From Bacteroidales bacterium (GTDB taxonomy: Bacteria; Bacteroidota; Bacteroidia; Bacteroidales; UBA932): 53,628 nt of DNA. A model generated the notes under the pieces. The model did not search any database and was not told where the DNA came from. It saw only the letters and a program-made list of their open reading frames with translations. The stretch spans positions 1 to 53,628 of the forward strand of contig JAFZIO010000058.1 of NCBI GenBank assembly GCA_017554335.1. The letters run 5' to 3'. A program made the translations under genes and the position numbers. Every line of letters starts with the position of its first letter. Positions within the stretch are counted from its first letter, which is position 1. This document shows positions 18,870 to 27,305 of the stretch, one piece after another.

Positions 18870-21815
18870 CTAGTTAAGTTTGTCAAGTCTGAGCTGTACG
18901 AGATCCAGGATGTCGTCGTTCTGGCGCTCCGGAGTGTAACCGTCACGTATACTCTGGAGGGTGGCCTTGGCCTGGTCTTTCTTACCCTGCTGCACGAAGG
19001 TGTCGGCAAGGGTCACATAGCATCGTGCCAGCCAGTAGTTCTGGCTGCCGAACTTTTCGGAGAAGTCGAATACCTTCGACTGTACGGAAGCGTAATCGGC
19101 CCTGTCGAAGGCGTCCTGGATCAGGATGTAGCAGGCTTCCGCGCCTTCGTCGGTGGCCGGCTGGGCGGACAGCTTGAGGAACTCTGCCAGGGCTTCGTCG
19201 CGACGGCTGCAGGACAGCAGGGACTTTGCCTTGATGTACGACGCTTCGCGCATCTGGGCGTCAGTCTGGCCGGACAGGGCTTCCACCGCTGCGGCAGCAT
19301 CGGCCGCCTGGGCATAGGAACGGGCCTTGTAGGCGGAGCGCATCATGCCGTAAAGGGCCATGACGCGGTTGTCGTCAAGCTTTGCCCTGTCGCGCAGGCG
19401 CACATAGCCGTCGTAAGCCGCGGAATAACGCTCGAGGCTGTAGTTCAGTTCCGCCGAACGGAGCATGGAGCTCTCCGCGAAGGAACCGGCATCGGGAGCC
19501 ACTATGACCTTCTCGTAGTAGTCGCAGGCCTTCTCCTTGTTGCCGAGGGCGGCATAGGATTCGGCCAGGTAGAATATGGCGTTGGTGACATGGCTGCCTT
19601 CCGGGTAGCTGTCCAGATACTTCTGGAGCGATGCGGCCGCCTGCACATAGTTGCCGGAGAGGTAAACCTGCTCGGCAGTATTGAAGTAAAGGTTCTCCTT
19701 GTCCGACTCGGACTTGCCGGAAGCGAGGTTGTTTTCTTCCACATATTCCAGATACTTCTCAGGCGTCTGGAGGGCCTGGTAAATGGACTCTATGGCAAAC
19801 ATTGCATCCTCGGCGTACTGGCTGCCGGGCAGCAGGCGCACGACCTCCTTGTAGCAGCTGAGCGCTTTCTCGTAATCGGAAGTGTTGCGGCTAACCATGC
19901 CCATGCCTATCAGCGCCCTGGCCCTGGTCTCCTTGTCTGCGGCATTGTCCCTGAGCAGGCTGAAGGCGCTCATGGCCTTGGTGTTGTCGGAAATGTCCAT
20001 GTAGGCGCGGCCGAGCTCGTAAAGGCCCTCGGCATACATGGGAGTGGAAGGATCCGCCTTCATCACGAAAGACAGGGCCTCTGCCTTTGCCTTCTTGTTG
20101 CCGGTAAGGCCGTAGCACAGAGCCAGCTGATGGTACGGGTAGATGTCTTCGCTCACCCCTATCTCCTTTATGGCGTTTTTGTAGGAATTTATGGCGGAGC
20201 TGTAGTTGCGCTGCACGTAATCGCAGTCGGCACGGCGGAGCAAGGCGTCCTTGCGGTAGCTCTTGTCGCCCTCGTTCAGATAAATGTCGAACCAGCGGGC
20301 AGCGGGATTGTACTCTTTGTTCTTGAGGTGGGAGTAAGCAACGTTGTAGGAAAGGATCTTGCCTTCGGACTCCTCTTCAAGGGCGGAGAGATTGTAGAGG
20401 TCCGCGAAAATCTTCGCGGCCTCCGGGTAATTCTCGGAACGGTAGCAAGCCTCGGCCTGCCAGTAGCGGGCCAGCTGGTTGATCTTGTCGTGCTTGGGCA
20501 GATAATAGGCGGCGGCCTTGAGGCAAGGGATGGCGTCCCGGTAGGCCCCGCTGGCTATGAGCTGCTCGCCGCGGAGGAAGTACGCCTTGACGTAATTGCT
20601 CTGCTGGTCTGCGTCCAGCTCGTCTATCTTGTCGTATGCCTCGACCGCACCCACGTAATCCCGGTTGTACAGGGATGCCAGGGCCATGTAGCTGTAAATC
20701 TCATCTCCTCGTTTGGAGGTGTTGTAGCGTGAAATATACTCCCCGAAAGGCTTGGTGTCCTTGTTCAGGTCGAAGGCCAGTTTGGCATAGTTGAACATGG
20801 CGTCTTCCTGGAGATTCTTGTCCCAAGCAACTTCGGAGGCCCCCTTGAAGGCATTCATCGCAGCCACATTGTTGCCCGTATTCAGATAGGCGTTGGCCAG
20901 CTGGTAATTGGCAATCTGCCCCAGGGAGTCGCTGCGCTCCGTCATCTTGTTGAAGTTCCCTATGGCGCCTTCCCAGTCCTCCATGGCATACAGAACAGAA
21001 CCGGCGAAGAACCAGTCTGCACGGCTCATGTTATCCTGGGAAATGTCGTAATAATACTCCATGGCCTTTTCCTTCTCCCCGTTCACGAGGAAGGCCTCGG
21101 ATATCATGCGGGCGAGGCGCTGCTTGCGTATGGACGGCTGGCCTTCGAACTGGGCCACCCCTTCCGAAAGCACGTAATCGTAGTCTTTCTGCATGAAGTG
21201 GCAGTCTACCAGGTAGAAGTTGGAGAGCTGGTCGAAGCGGGGGTCTTTGGCCGAAAGCTCGAACCACTTTATGGCTTCGGAGAAGTCTTTGTCGCAGTAG
21301 GCCATATAGCCGAGGGCGTAGCGTGCCGGAGCCTTGTAGTCCGACATTGGCAGGTCTTCCACCTTCAGGAAGCCGTCACGTGCGTCCGCATACCTTCCGG
21401 CCACGTAGTCGCAGTAGCCCTGCTTGAACGCCAGCTCCGGAAGCATCACGTCCTCCAGAGTGCCCGGCGCCACATTCTGCAGGCGCGCGGCGGCGTCATC
21501 GTAGCGGGCCGCGTCGAACAGCACCCGTCCGTACTCCCAGTTAATCTGTGACGAGAGCGGAGAACTCTCCCACTTCTCTTCGTAATCCTTCACCAGAACG
21601 TCCAGGCCGGCGCTTTTCATCTTGATTGCACACAACAGCGCGTACCCGTCGCTTACGTTGTCTCCCTTGATGCGGTCGAAGAGAGAAGCGGCGCGTTCGT
21701 ACATCCCGGAATTATATAGTGAGACCGCCTCGCGGAAGAGCTCCGTGCGCCCGTCAGAAGCCGCATTCAGCGACACTGAGAGCAATATGGCAGCCAATAA
21801 TAATCTTACTCGCAT
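18870..21815 (-). CDS. Large tetratricopeptide-repeat protein, secreted
   Basis: The 981-aa product starts with a signal peptide (MRVRLLLAAILLSVSLNAA) and consists almost entirely of TPR helical repeats, for example SLYNSGMYERAASLFDRI near residue 32 and ALYELGRAYMDI in the middle. No catalytic domain is visible. TPR solenoids serve as protein-binding scaffolds; with a signal peptide this one should be periplasmic. It lies 11 nt upstream of a barrel protein in one transcript, from a promoter region shared with the divergent ftsE-like gene. Partners are not known. Confidence 0.85.
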   Translation of the reverse strand: MRVRLLLAAILLSVSLNAASDGRTELFREAVSLYNSGMYERAASLFDRIKGDNVSDGYALLCAIKMKSAGLDVLVKDYEEKWESSPLSSQINWEYGRVLFDAARYDDAAARLQNVAPGTLEDVMLPELAFKQGYCDYVAGRYADARDGFLKVEDLPMSDYKAPARYALGYMAYCDKDFSEAIKWFELSAKDPRFDQLSNFYLVDCHFMQKDYDYVLSEGVAQFEGQPSIRKQRLARMISEAFLVNGEKEKAMEYYYDISQDNMSRADWFFAGSVLYAMEDWEGAIGNFNKMTERSDSLGQIANYQLANAYLNTGNNVAAMNAFKGASEVAWDKNLQEDAMFNYAKLAFDLNKDTKPFGEYISRYNTSKRGDEIYSYMALASLYNRDYVGAVEAYDKIDELDADQQSNYVKAYFLRGEQLIASGAYRDAIPCLKAAAYYLPKHDKINQLARYWQAEACYRSENYPEAAKIFADLYNLSALEEESEGKILSYNVAYSHLKNKEYNPAARWFDIYLNEGDKSYRKDALLRRADCDYVQRNYSSAINSYKNAIKEIGVSEDIYPYHQLALCYGLTGNKKAKAEALSFVMKADPSTPMYAEGLYELGRAYMDISDNTKAMSAFSLLRDNAADKETRARALIGMGMVSRNTSDYEKALSCYKEVVRLLPGSQYAEDAMFAIESIYQALQTPEKYLEYVEENNLASGKSESDKENLYFNTAEQVYLSGNYVQAAASLQKYLDSYPEGSHVTNAIFYLAESYAALGNKEKACDYYEKVIVAPDAGSFAESSMLRSAELNYSLERYSAAYDGYVRLRDRAKLDDNRVMALYGMMRSAYKARSYAQAADAAAAVEALSGQTDAQMREASYIKAKSLLSCSRRDEALAEFLKLSAQPATDEGAEACYILIQDAFDRADYASVQSKVFDFSEKFGSQNYWLARCYVTLADTFVQQGKKDQAKATLQSIRDGYTPERQNDDILDLVQLRLDKLN

Positions 21816-21835
21816 AAAAATGGTATTTTAACTTA

Positions 21836-21863
21836 CAAATTTACTCAAAATAACTTATATTTG
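21836..21863. promoter_or_regulatory. Divergent -7 elements, TPR gene and ftsE-like operon
   Basis: TAAATTTG on the minus strand at 21836-21843 points at the TPR gene, and TATATTTG on the plus strand at 21856-21863 points at the ftsE-like gene. The two core elements are separated by only 12 bp, so RNA polymerase binding at one probably excludes the other. Confidence 0.6.
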
Positions 21864-21886
21864 CAGAGTTTAAGGCCAGAAAAATC

Positions 21887-22555
21887 ATGAAAAATGTGAT
21901 ATTTTTCAAAGATGCTGACATCACAAGCGGCGAGAGCATCGTCGTCTACGGAATGAATATGGAAGTCCGCGAGGGCGACCTGGTCTATATCGTCGGCAAA
22001 GTTGGTACGGGAAAGACATCCATAATCCGTACCATAATTGCAGAAAACCCCCTTCAAAGCGGCGAAGCCGAGGTCTGCGGCTACAATCTGGCGAAGATAC
22101 GCAGCCGTGAAGTACCCATGCTCCGACGCAAACTGGGCGTGGTTTTTCAGGACTTCCAGCTGCTCATGGACCGCAGCGTGGAAGCCAACCTTGATTTCGT
22201 GCTCAAATCTACCGGCTGGAAGGACCGCGAAGCGATGGACAAGCGTATCGCCGAGGTCCTCGACGCCGTGGGGATGCAGACCAAGGCCCACAAAATGCCC
22301 CACCAGCTTTCCGGCGGCGAGCAGCAGCGCATAGCCATAGCCCGCGCCATCCTCAACTCCCCTGAAGTCATTATCGCAGACGAGCCCACGGGAAACCTTG
22401 ATGCAGAGACCGCAGAAGGCATACTCCAGCTCCTCATGCAGATCAACCGCGAGCAGGGCACCGCAATCGTAATGGTGACCCACAACCGCAATATAATAGA
22501 ACGCTACCCGGGAAGGGTATTCGAGACCAAGAACGAAACTTGCAAAGAGATATGA
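21887..22555 (+). CDS. ABC transporter ATP-binding protein, FtsE-like
   Basis: A 222-aa single-domain ABC ATPase. Walker A GKVGTGKTS is at about 37-45, the Q loop VVFQDFQLL near 84, the signature LSGGEQQR at about 141, and Walker B VIIADEPTGNLD near 162. The closest type is FtsE, which with FtsX controls peptidoglycan hydrolases at the division site; LolD-like ATPases are the alternative, since no permease gene is adjacent. In Bacteroidota ftsE and ftsX are often apart, so the missing partner is not decisive. Its stop overlaps the phosphohexomutase start by ATGA, indicating an operon with pgm and cdd. Confidence 0.85.
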   Translation: MKNVIFFKDADITSGESIVVYGMNMEVREGDLVYIVGKVGTGKTSIIRTIIAENPLQSGEAEVCGYNLAKIRSREVPMLRRKLGVVFQDFQLLMDRSVEANLDFVLKSTGWKDREAMDKRIAEVLDAVGMQTKAHKMPHQLSGGEQQRIAIARAILNSPEVIIADEPTGNLDAETAEGILQLLMQINREQGTAIVMVTHNRNIIERYPGRVFETKNETCKEI

Positions 22556-24213
22556 AAGAATTTGAACTCAAAGTACAGAACTGGCTGGAAGGAGACTTCG
22601 ACCAGGCTACCAAAATGCAGATTCTCAAACTCCGCAACGAGGATCCTGCAGCACTCGAAGATGCATTCTACAAAGATCTGGAGTTCGGAACCGGAGGCCT
22701 CCGCGGCATCATGGGCGTTGGCACCAACCGCATGAACAAATACACGGTGGGAATGGCCACCCAGGGTCTTGCCAATTACATCCTTCAGCATTATGACGGC
22801 GACGACCCCCGCGTTGTCATTTCTTTCGACTCCCGCAACAACAGCAAGGATTTCGCCCGCATAGCAGCCGACGTGCTCTCCGCCAACGGAATCCACGTAT
22901 TCATATTCGACAACATCCGTCCTACGCCGGAAATGAGCTACGCCGTACGTCTCAAGAAGGCAGTGGCCGGCATCATGATTACCGCCTCCCACAACCCCAA
23001 GGAGTATAACGGATACAAGGTCTCCTGGTCCGACGGCGGTCAGGTGACCTCCCCCGTAGACAAGGAAATCGTAGCCGAGGTGGCGAAGATTACCGACCCT
23101 TCCATGGTGAAGTTCGAGGCCGGCCTGCGCTGCGGCGAGATCGAGTCCATGGGCGCCGATGTAGACGAGCTCTACCTCAACGACCTGCTCTCCCTGCGCC
23201 TCAGCCCGGATGCCGTAGCCAGGCACAACGACTTCAAGATAGTCTACACTCCCCTTCACGGATGCGGCGTACGTCTGGTACCCGAAATCCTCAAGCGAAG
23301 CGGCTTCAACAACATAATCCACGTCCCCGAGCAGGACATCTCCGACGGCAACTTCCCCACCTGTGTCTCCCCCAACCCTGAGGAGCCGGCAGCCCTTAAG
23401 CTGGCGATAGAGAAGGCCGAGGCCACCGGAGCCGACCTGGTAATCGGAACCGATCCCGACGCCGACCGCGTGGGCATCGCCGTACGTGACGACGAAGGCA
23501 AGATAGTGCTGTTCAACGGCAACCAGACGGCCTCCATGCTCACCTACTACATTCTCAGGCGCTGGAAGGAGCTGGGCAAGCTCGTCCCGGGTAAGTATGT
23601 AGTCAAGACCATCGTTACCACCGAGCTCATCAGCGACATCTGCAAGGGATTCGGCGTTCCCGTCTACAACGTGCTCACCGGCTTCAAGTACATTGCCGAA
23701 GTGGTGAAGCGCCAGGAAGCCCAGGGCGGCGAGTTCATCTGCGGCGGCGAGGAGAGCTACGGCTTCAACGTAGGCCAGTTCGTCCGCGACAAGGATGCGC
23801 CCGTGACCTGTATGATGATTGCAGAGTGTGCCGCATGGGCCGCCGGCGAGGGCCTTACCCTCTATCAGCTCATGCAGAAGATATACAAGGAGTTCGGCTA
23901 CCGCAAGGAAGGTCTGGTGAGCCTGGTGCGCAAGGGCATCAGCGGCGCACAGGAAATCCAGCAGATTATGGTTGACCTCCGCAACAACCCTCCCAAGGAG
24001 CTCTGCGGCTCCCCCGTCAACAAGGTGGTGGACTACCTGGAGCCCGAGAAGACCGGCCAGCCCAAGTCCAACGTGCTGCAGTTCTTCGACGAAGCGGGAG
24101 ACGTGGTGTCCGTACGTCCTTCCGGCACCGAGCCCAAGATCAAGTTCTACTTCGGGGCCAAGGGCAACGACGCCGACGCCAAGATCGAACAGCTAAAACA
24201 ACAGTTTACCTAA
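22552..24213 (+). CDS. Phosphoglucomutase/phosphomannomutase
   Basis: A 553-aa alpha-D-phosphohexomutase of the long PgcA/ManB type. Order of motifs: TGGLRG near residue 50, TASHNPKEYNGYK near 144 (catalytic serine), DPDADRVG near 302 (metal), GGEESYG near 398 (sugar binding) and RPSGTEPK near 522 (phosphate binding). It interconverts hexose 1- and 6-phosphates for glycogen and surface sugar synthesis. ATG at 22552 is chosen over a start four codons earlier because it gives the ATGA coupling to the ftsE-like gene. Intact and of normal length. Confidence 0.92.
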   Translation: MKEFELKVQNWLEGDFDQATKMQILKLRNEDPAALEDAFYKDLEFGTGGLRGIMGVGTNRMNKYTVGMATQGLANYILQHYDGDDPRVVISFDSRNNSKDFARIAADVLSANGIHVFIFDNIRPTPEMSYAVRLKKAVAGIMITASHNPKEYNGYKVSWSDGGQVTSPVDKEIVAEVAKITDPSMVKFEAGLRCGEIESMGADVDELYLNDLLSLRLSPDAVARHNDFKIVYTPLHGCGVRLVPEILKRSGFNNIIHVPEQDISDGNFPTCVSPNPEEPAALKLAIEKAEATGADLVIGTDPDADRVGIAVRDDEGKIVLFNGNQTASMLTYYILRRWKELGKLVPGKYVVKTIVTTELISDICKGFGVPVYNVLTGFKYIAEVVKRQEAQGGEFICGGEESYGFNVGQFVRDKDAPVTCMMIAECAAWAAGEGLTLYQLMQKIYKEFGYRKEGLVSLVRKGISGAQEIQQIMVDLRNNPPKELCGSPVNKVVDYLEPEKTGQPKSNVLQFFDEAGDVVSVRPSGTEPKIKFYFGAKGNDADAKIEQLKQQFT

Positions 24214-24219
24214 TAGCCA

Positions 24220-24693
24220 ATGATTGAACAGGAAATAAAAGTCAAATACCAGGAGTTCGCGTCCATAGACGAGCTGAACGCCGAGGACAGGGAGCTTGCG
24301 CATGCCGCCATAGAAGGCATGCAGGGTTCCTATGCCCCGTATTCCCACTTCAACGTGGGAGCCGCGGTGCGTATGACCAACGGCCAGATTGTACGCGGAG
24401 CCAACCAGGAAAACGCAGCATTCCCGTCAGGTATTTGCGCGGAGCGTACAGCCATGTTCGCAGCCAGCGCAAAGTATCCGGACAAAGAGATGGTGAGCAT
24501 AGCCCTCGCCGGCGGCGTTTACGGGCGTATCACCGATGAGCCGGCTACGCCCTGCGGGGCCTGCCGCCAGGTAATGGCCCAGTACCAGACAAGGTCCGGC
24601 AAGCCCATGAGCGTAATCATGGTAGGAGGCAAAAGAATTTGGAAATTCGAGAAGGTGGACGACATTCTTCCGCTGATTTTCGACAGTATCTAA
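24220..24693 (+). CDS. cdd: Cytidine deaminase
   Basis: A 157-aa tetrameric-type zinc deaminase that converts cytidine and deoxycytidine to uridine forms in pyrimidine salvage. The zinc site is complete: CAERTAMF supplies Cys and catalytic Glu, and PCGACRQ supplies two Cys. The substrate motif FNVGAAVR near residue 45 is also present. Six bases separate it from the phosphohexomutase; it is the last gene of that operon and faces the SRP RNA gene 7 nt away. Confidence 0.95.
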   Translation: MIEQEIKVKYQEFASIDELNAEDRELAHAAIEGMQGSYAPYSHFNVGAAVRMTNGQIVRGANQENAAFPSGICAERTAMFAASAKYPDKEMVSIALAGGVYGRITDEPATPCGACRQVMAQYQTRSGKPMSVIMVGGKRIWKFEKVDDILPLIFDSI

Positions 24694-24699
24694 ACGAAA

Positions 24700-24800
24700 A
24701 AAGGGAAAGCTGACTGTATCGCACCGCTACAACCTCATACCCTTGCTACCTTCCGGTCCTGGGGGAGTTTTGAGGGAGCTGGTCGTACAGGACTTTCCCG
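24700..24800 (-). ncRNA. ffs: Signal recognition particle RNA, small (4.5S) type
   Basis: On the minus strand the conserved apical domain reads CCAGGACCGGAAGGTAGC followed by AAGGGTA, including the GGAA tetraloop region and the internal loop bound by Ffh. The ends pair (GGGAAAG with CTTTCCC) to close a hairpin of about 100 nt, followed by a T run. It lacks an Alu domain. It is a monocistronic gene with TATATTTG just upstream. Confidence 0.93.
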
Positions 24801-24803
24801 CTG

Positions 24804-24811
24804 CAAATATA
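24804..24811 (-). promoter_or_regulatory. -7 element of the SRP RNA gene
   Basis: TATATTTG on the minus strand, placed so that transcription would begin at the closing GGGAAAG stem of the SRP RNA. The nearest TTTG is 16 nt away, closer than usual. Confidence 0.6.
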
Positions 24812-24834
24812 AGAAAATATTTTTAGACAAATCA

Positions 24835-24870
24835 GAAAGAGGCTGAAAACGCAAATTTTCAGCCTCTTTC
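24835..24870 (-). terminator. Hairpin terminator ending the gcv operon
   Basis: A perfect 15-bp inverted repeat (GAAAGAGGCTGAAAA and its complement) with a 6-nt loop lies 19 nt past the SDR stop codon. It separates the SDR transcript from the SRP RNA promoter. Confidence 0.82.
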
Positions 24871-24888
24871 ATATATAGCAACTATATA

Positions 24889-25659
24889 CTAGATGCAAGT
24901 GTAGCCACCGTCGACGGCGATATTCTGGCCGTTGACATAGGTGCTGGCGGGTGATGCAAGGAAGAGGGCGCAGGTGTCGAGCTCTCCGGACTTGCCGTAA
25001 CGGGCCATAGGGATGCTCTGCTTGGCGATGGCCTGGAAGTAATCGGAATCCAGGGTTGCGGTGGTGAGGTCGGTGTAGAAGTAACCGGGGCAGATGCTGT
25101 TGACGGTGATGCCGTACTTGCCCCACTCTGCTGCGAGTGCACGGGTCAGGTTCACGACGCCGCCCTTGGCTGCATGGTAAGGAGCGCTGCCGCAGATGAG
25201 GTTGCCCACCAGACCGTACATGGAGGCGATGTTGATGATACGTCCGTAACCGGCCTTGATCATTTCCTTGCCGAATTCGCGGGAGCAGTTGAATGTACCG
25301 AAGAGGTCGATGTCGAGCTCCTTCTTGAACTGCTCGTCAGTGATTTCTTCTGCAGGGGCGACTGCACCTGTACCTGCATTGTTCATGAGTATGTCCACGC
25401 GGCCGAACTTCTCAATGGTTGCAGCAACTGCAGCCTTGACGCGCTCGGTGTCGGTGATATCGCAGGCGAAAGGCAGAACCTCTACGCCGAATTCTTCATG
25501 GATAGCCTTGGCATTCTCTTCGAGAAGGTTCATGCGCCTTGCAAGAAGTACCAGATTTGCTCCCTGGCTGGCGAAAGCCTTGGCCATCTGGAGACCGAGT
25601 CCTGTGGATGCGCCGGTTACAACTGCAACACGGCCGGTAAGGTCAAAATAATTTTTCAT
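24889..25659 (-). CDS. SDR-family oxidoreductase, gluconate 5-dehydrogenase-like
   Basis: A 256-aa classical SDR with TGASTGLG at 15-22, NNAG near 92, catalytic Ser in NIASMYG near 145 and YHAAKGG near 160. The C-terminus VNGQNIAVDGGYTCI is the usual end of FabG and gluconate 5-dehydrogenase relatives. It acts in the cytoplasm with NAD(P)H; the substrate is not defined by sequence. It lies 17 nt after the metallophosphoesterase gene, before a strong terminator, so it is read as the last gene of the gcv transcript. A second, distinct SDR lies at 13138-13962. Confidence 0.85.
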   Translation of the reverse strand: MKNYFDLTGRVAVVTGASTGLGLQMAKAFASQGANLVLLARRMNLLEENAKAIHEEFGVEVLPFACDITDTERVKAAVAATIEKFGRVDILMNNAGTGAVAPAEEITDEQFKKELDIDLFGTFNCSREFGKEMIKAGYGRIINIASMYGLVGNLICGSAPYHAAKGGVVNLTRALAAEWGKYGITVNSICPGYFYTDLTTATLDSDYFQAIAKQSIPMARYGKSGELDTCALFLASPASTYVNGQNIAVDGGYTCI

Positions 25660-25676
25660 AAATAATTGATTGTTAG

Positions 25677-27305
25677 TTATTGTGTATTCTTGTTGAATTC
25701 TTTTGGCCGCTTCAGGCTTTGCTCATAGAGCACCTTCCCTTCGGCATCGGTAACTCGTACTGTCACAGGAGCCGTGGCCGTTCTGGCAGTGGCCACGAAG
25801 CTGTGCGGCGTACGCCTGTCCTTCATGTTGGACTTGGAGGCTTCGCTCTTTTCGTCCAGCTTGGGAGTTATGTAAGTGATTACGTAAAGCGGTTCGTCCA
25901 GCTTGGAGAGTGTAACGTTCAGGGGCTTGCCGTTCTCCAGAATCTCCACCTTCTGGCCGGGTTCGTATCCCCAGTAGTTCACGTAAATCATGTTCTTGAA
26001 CCTGGGATCGGCATACCAGCTGCGCTCGGGATAGAGTTTATGGAAAATACGGCACTGGGGGTCGTTGCGGTAGAACTCCCCTACTTTGTTAATGTCGTAC
26101 ACCCTCATCATCTCGGGGCTGCCGTTGACGGCCACATAGCGGGGCCGGGGCTCGGCGGCGCTGCAGTCCATCACGTTGAAGGCCTGGTTGCATGAGTCGG
26201 AACCTATGGGCTGATAGCCCTCGGGGTGCTGCCACATGCTGCCGGAAGTGGCTCCGAAGATATACTGCTTGAAGCGGGTGAACTGCCCCATGTCGGTGTT
26301 GATGTGCTTGTGGGTGTGTCCGGAGAACAGGTACACCTTGGGGAAGTCGCGGAAAATTTCGTAAAGCAGCTCCGCCTGGCCGGGCATGAGTACCTCCGAC
26401 TTGCTGGCGTCGTTGACCACGGGAACGTGGCAGCAGAAGAACACCCTGGTGTCGGCGGGAACGTACTTGAGGTCTTCCTTCAGCCATTCCAGGTCCTTAT
26501 CCAGGAAGCGGCAGTTGTAGTTGCGCTTTCCGTTGATGTTCTTGTGCTTGGCGTCAGGTTCGCCGTCGTTGAGGTATTCAACTGAATCCATGAAGATCCA
26601 ATGGTCGCCGCCTATGTTGACCGAATAGCAGGCGGGACCCCAGGTATGGCGGTAGTTCCATGCCGACACAAAGTCAGTACTCTCGCCCAGTCCGGCAATG
26701 GCGCCGTCGTTATCGTGGTTGCCGGTAACCGAATAGACGGGGGTAGGATAGCCGGCCTCTGCCAGGAACTGCTCCGCCTTGTACTCGTTGAAGTCGAAAT
26801 CGTACCAGTAACGGTCGTGGGCAAAATCTCCGAGGTTGACGGTATAAACCGCACCCTTGGCAGACATCTGCCCGTACTCTTTCTTTATTACCGGAAGCAC
26901 TGTCTCCTTGAACCTGCCCAGGTCGTTCCTGGAAGGGTCGTTAGCAAAGTGGCAGTCGGTAATGAAGATTATGCCATACTGGTCCTGATTTTCCTCAACC
27001 AGCTTGAAATCATGGACTTCCGTCTTATTGGACGGCTTGGTAAGCATTTGCCAGAAAGCGGGACGGATGGCATCTGCCATCTCCGCCCTGTAGCCGGAAG
27101 GAGTGGTGATGAACACTACGCTGTCGGCCTTGTCGGTCTTCATCTTATAGCGGCCGCGGGCATTGGTGAGCACAACCTGGCGGCCGTCGGACACCTGCAC
27201 GCCGGCAAGCGGACGTCCTGCTGCGGTCACCTTGCCCTTGACGACGCCGGCAGAGACAGCCAGTGGCAGAATCAGCAAGGCAGTTAGAAGGATGGCACGT
27301 TTCAT
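25677..27305 (-). CDS. Calcineurin-like phosphoesterase, secreted
   Basis: A 542-aa product with signal peptide [19 protein letters not shown]. Residues of about 20-95 form a carboxypeptidase-regulatory-like beta domain ([18 protein letters not shown]). The metallophosphatase core follows with all blocks: FITDCHF near 114, GDFAHD near 157, GNHDNDG near 193, CCHVPV near 293 and SGHTHKH near 327. The C-terminal domain is the one found with such enzymes in Bacteroidota. The ATG overlaps the gcvPB stop (ATGA), which decides the start and shows coupling. Its substrate in the periplasm or at the surface is unknown and a link to glycine metabolism is not obvious. Confidence 0.87.
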   Translation of the reverse strand: MKRAILLTALLILPLAVSAGVVKGKVTAAGRPLAGVQVSDGRQVVLTNARGRYKMKTDKADSVVFITTPSGYRAEMADAIRPAFWQMLTKPSNKTEVHDFKLVEENQDQYGIIFITDCHFANDPSRNDLGRFKETVLPVIKKEYGQMSAKGAVYTVNLGDFAHDRYWYDFDFNEYKAEQFLAEAGYPTPVYSVTGNHDNDGAIAGLGESTDFVSAWNYRHTWGPACYSVNIGGDHWIFMDSVEYLNDGEPDAKHKNINGKRNYNCRFLDKDLEWLKEDLKYVPADTRVFFCCHVPVVNDASKSEVLMPGQAELLYEIFRDFPKVYLFSGHTHKHINTDMGQFTRFKQYIFGATSGSMWQHPEGYQPIGSDSCNQAFNVMDCSAAEPRPRYVAVNGSPEMMRVYDINKVGEFYRNDPQCRIFHKLYPERSWYADPRFKNMIYVNYWGYEPGQKVEILENGKPLNVTLSKLDEPLYVITYITPKLDEKSEASKSNMKDRRTPHSFVATARTATAPVTVRVTDAEGKVLYEQSLKRPKEFNKNTQ

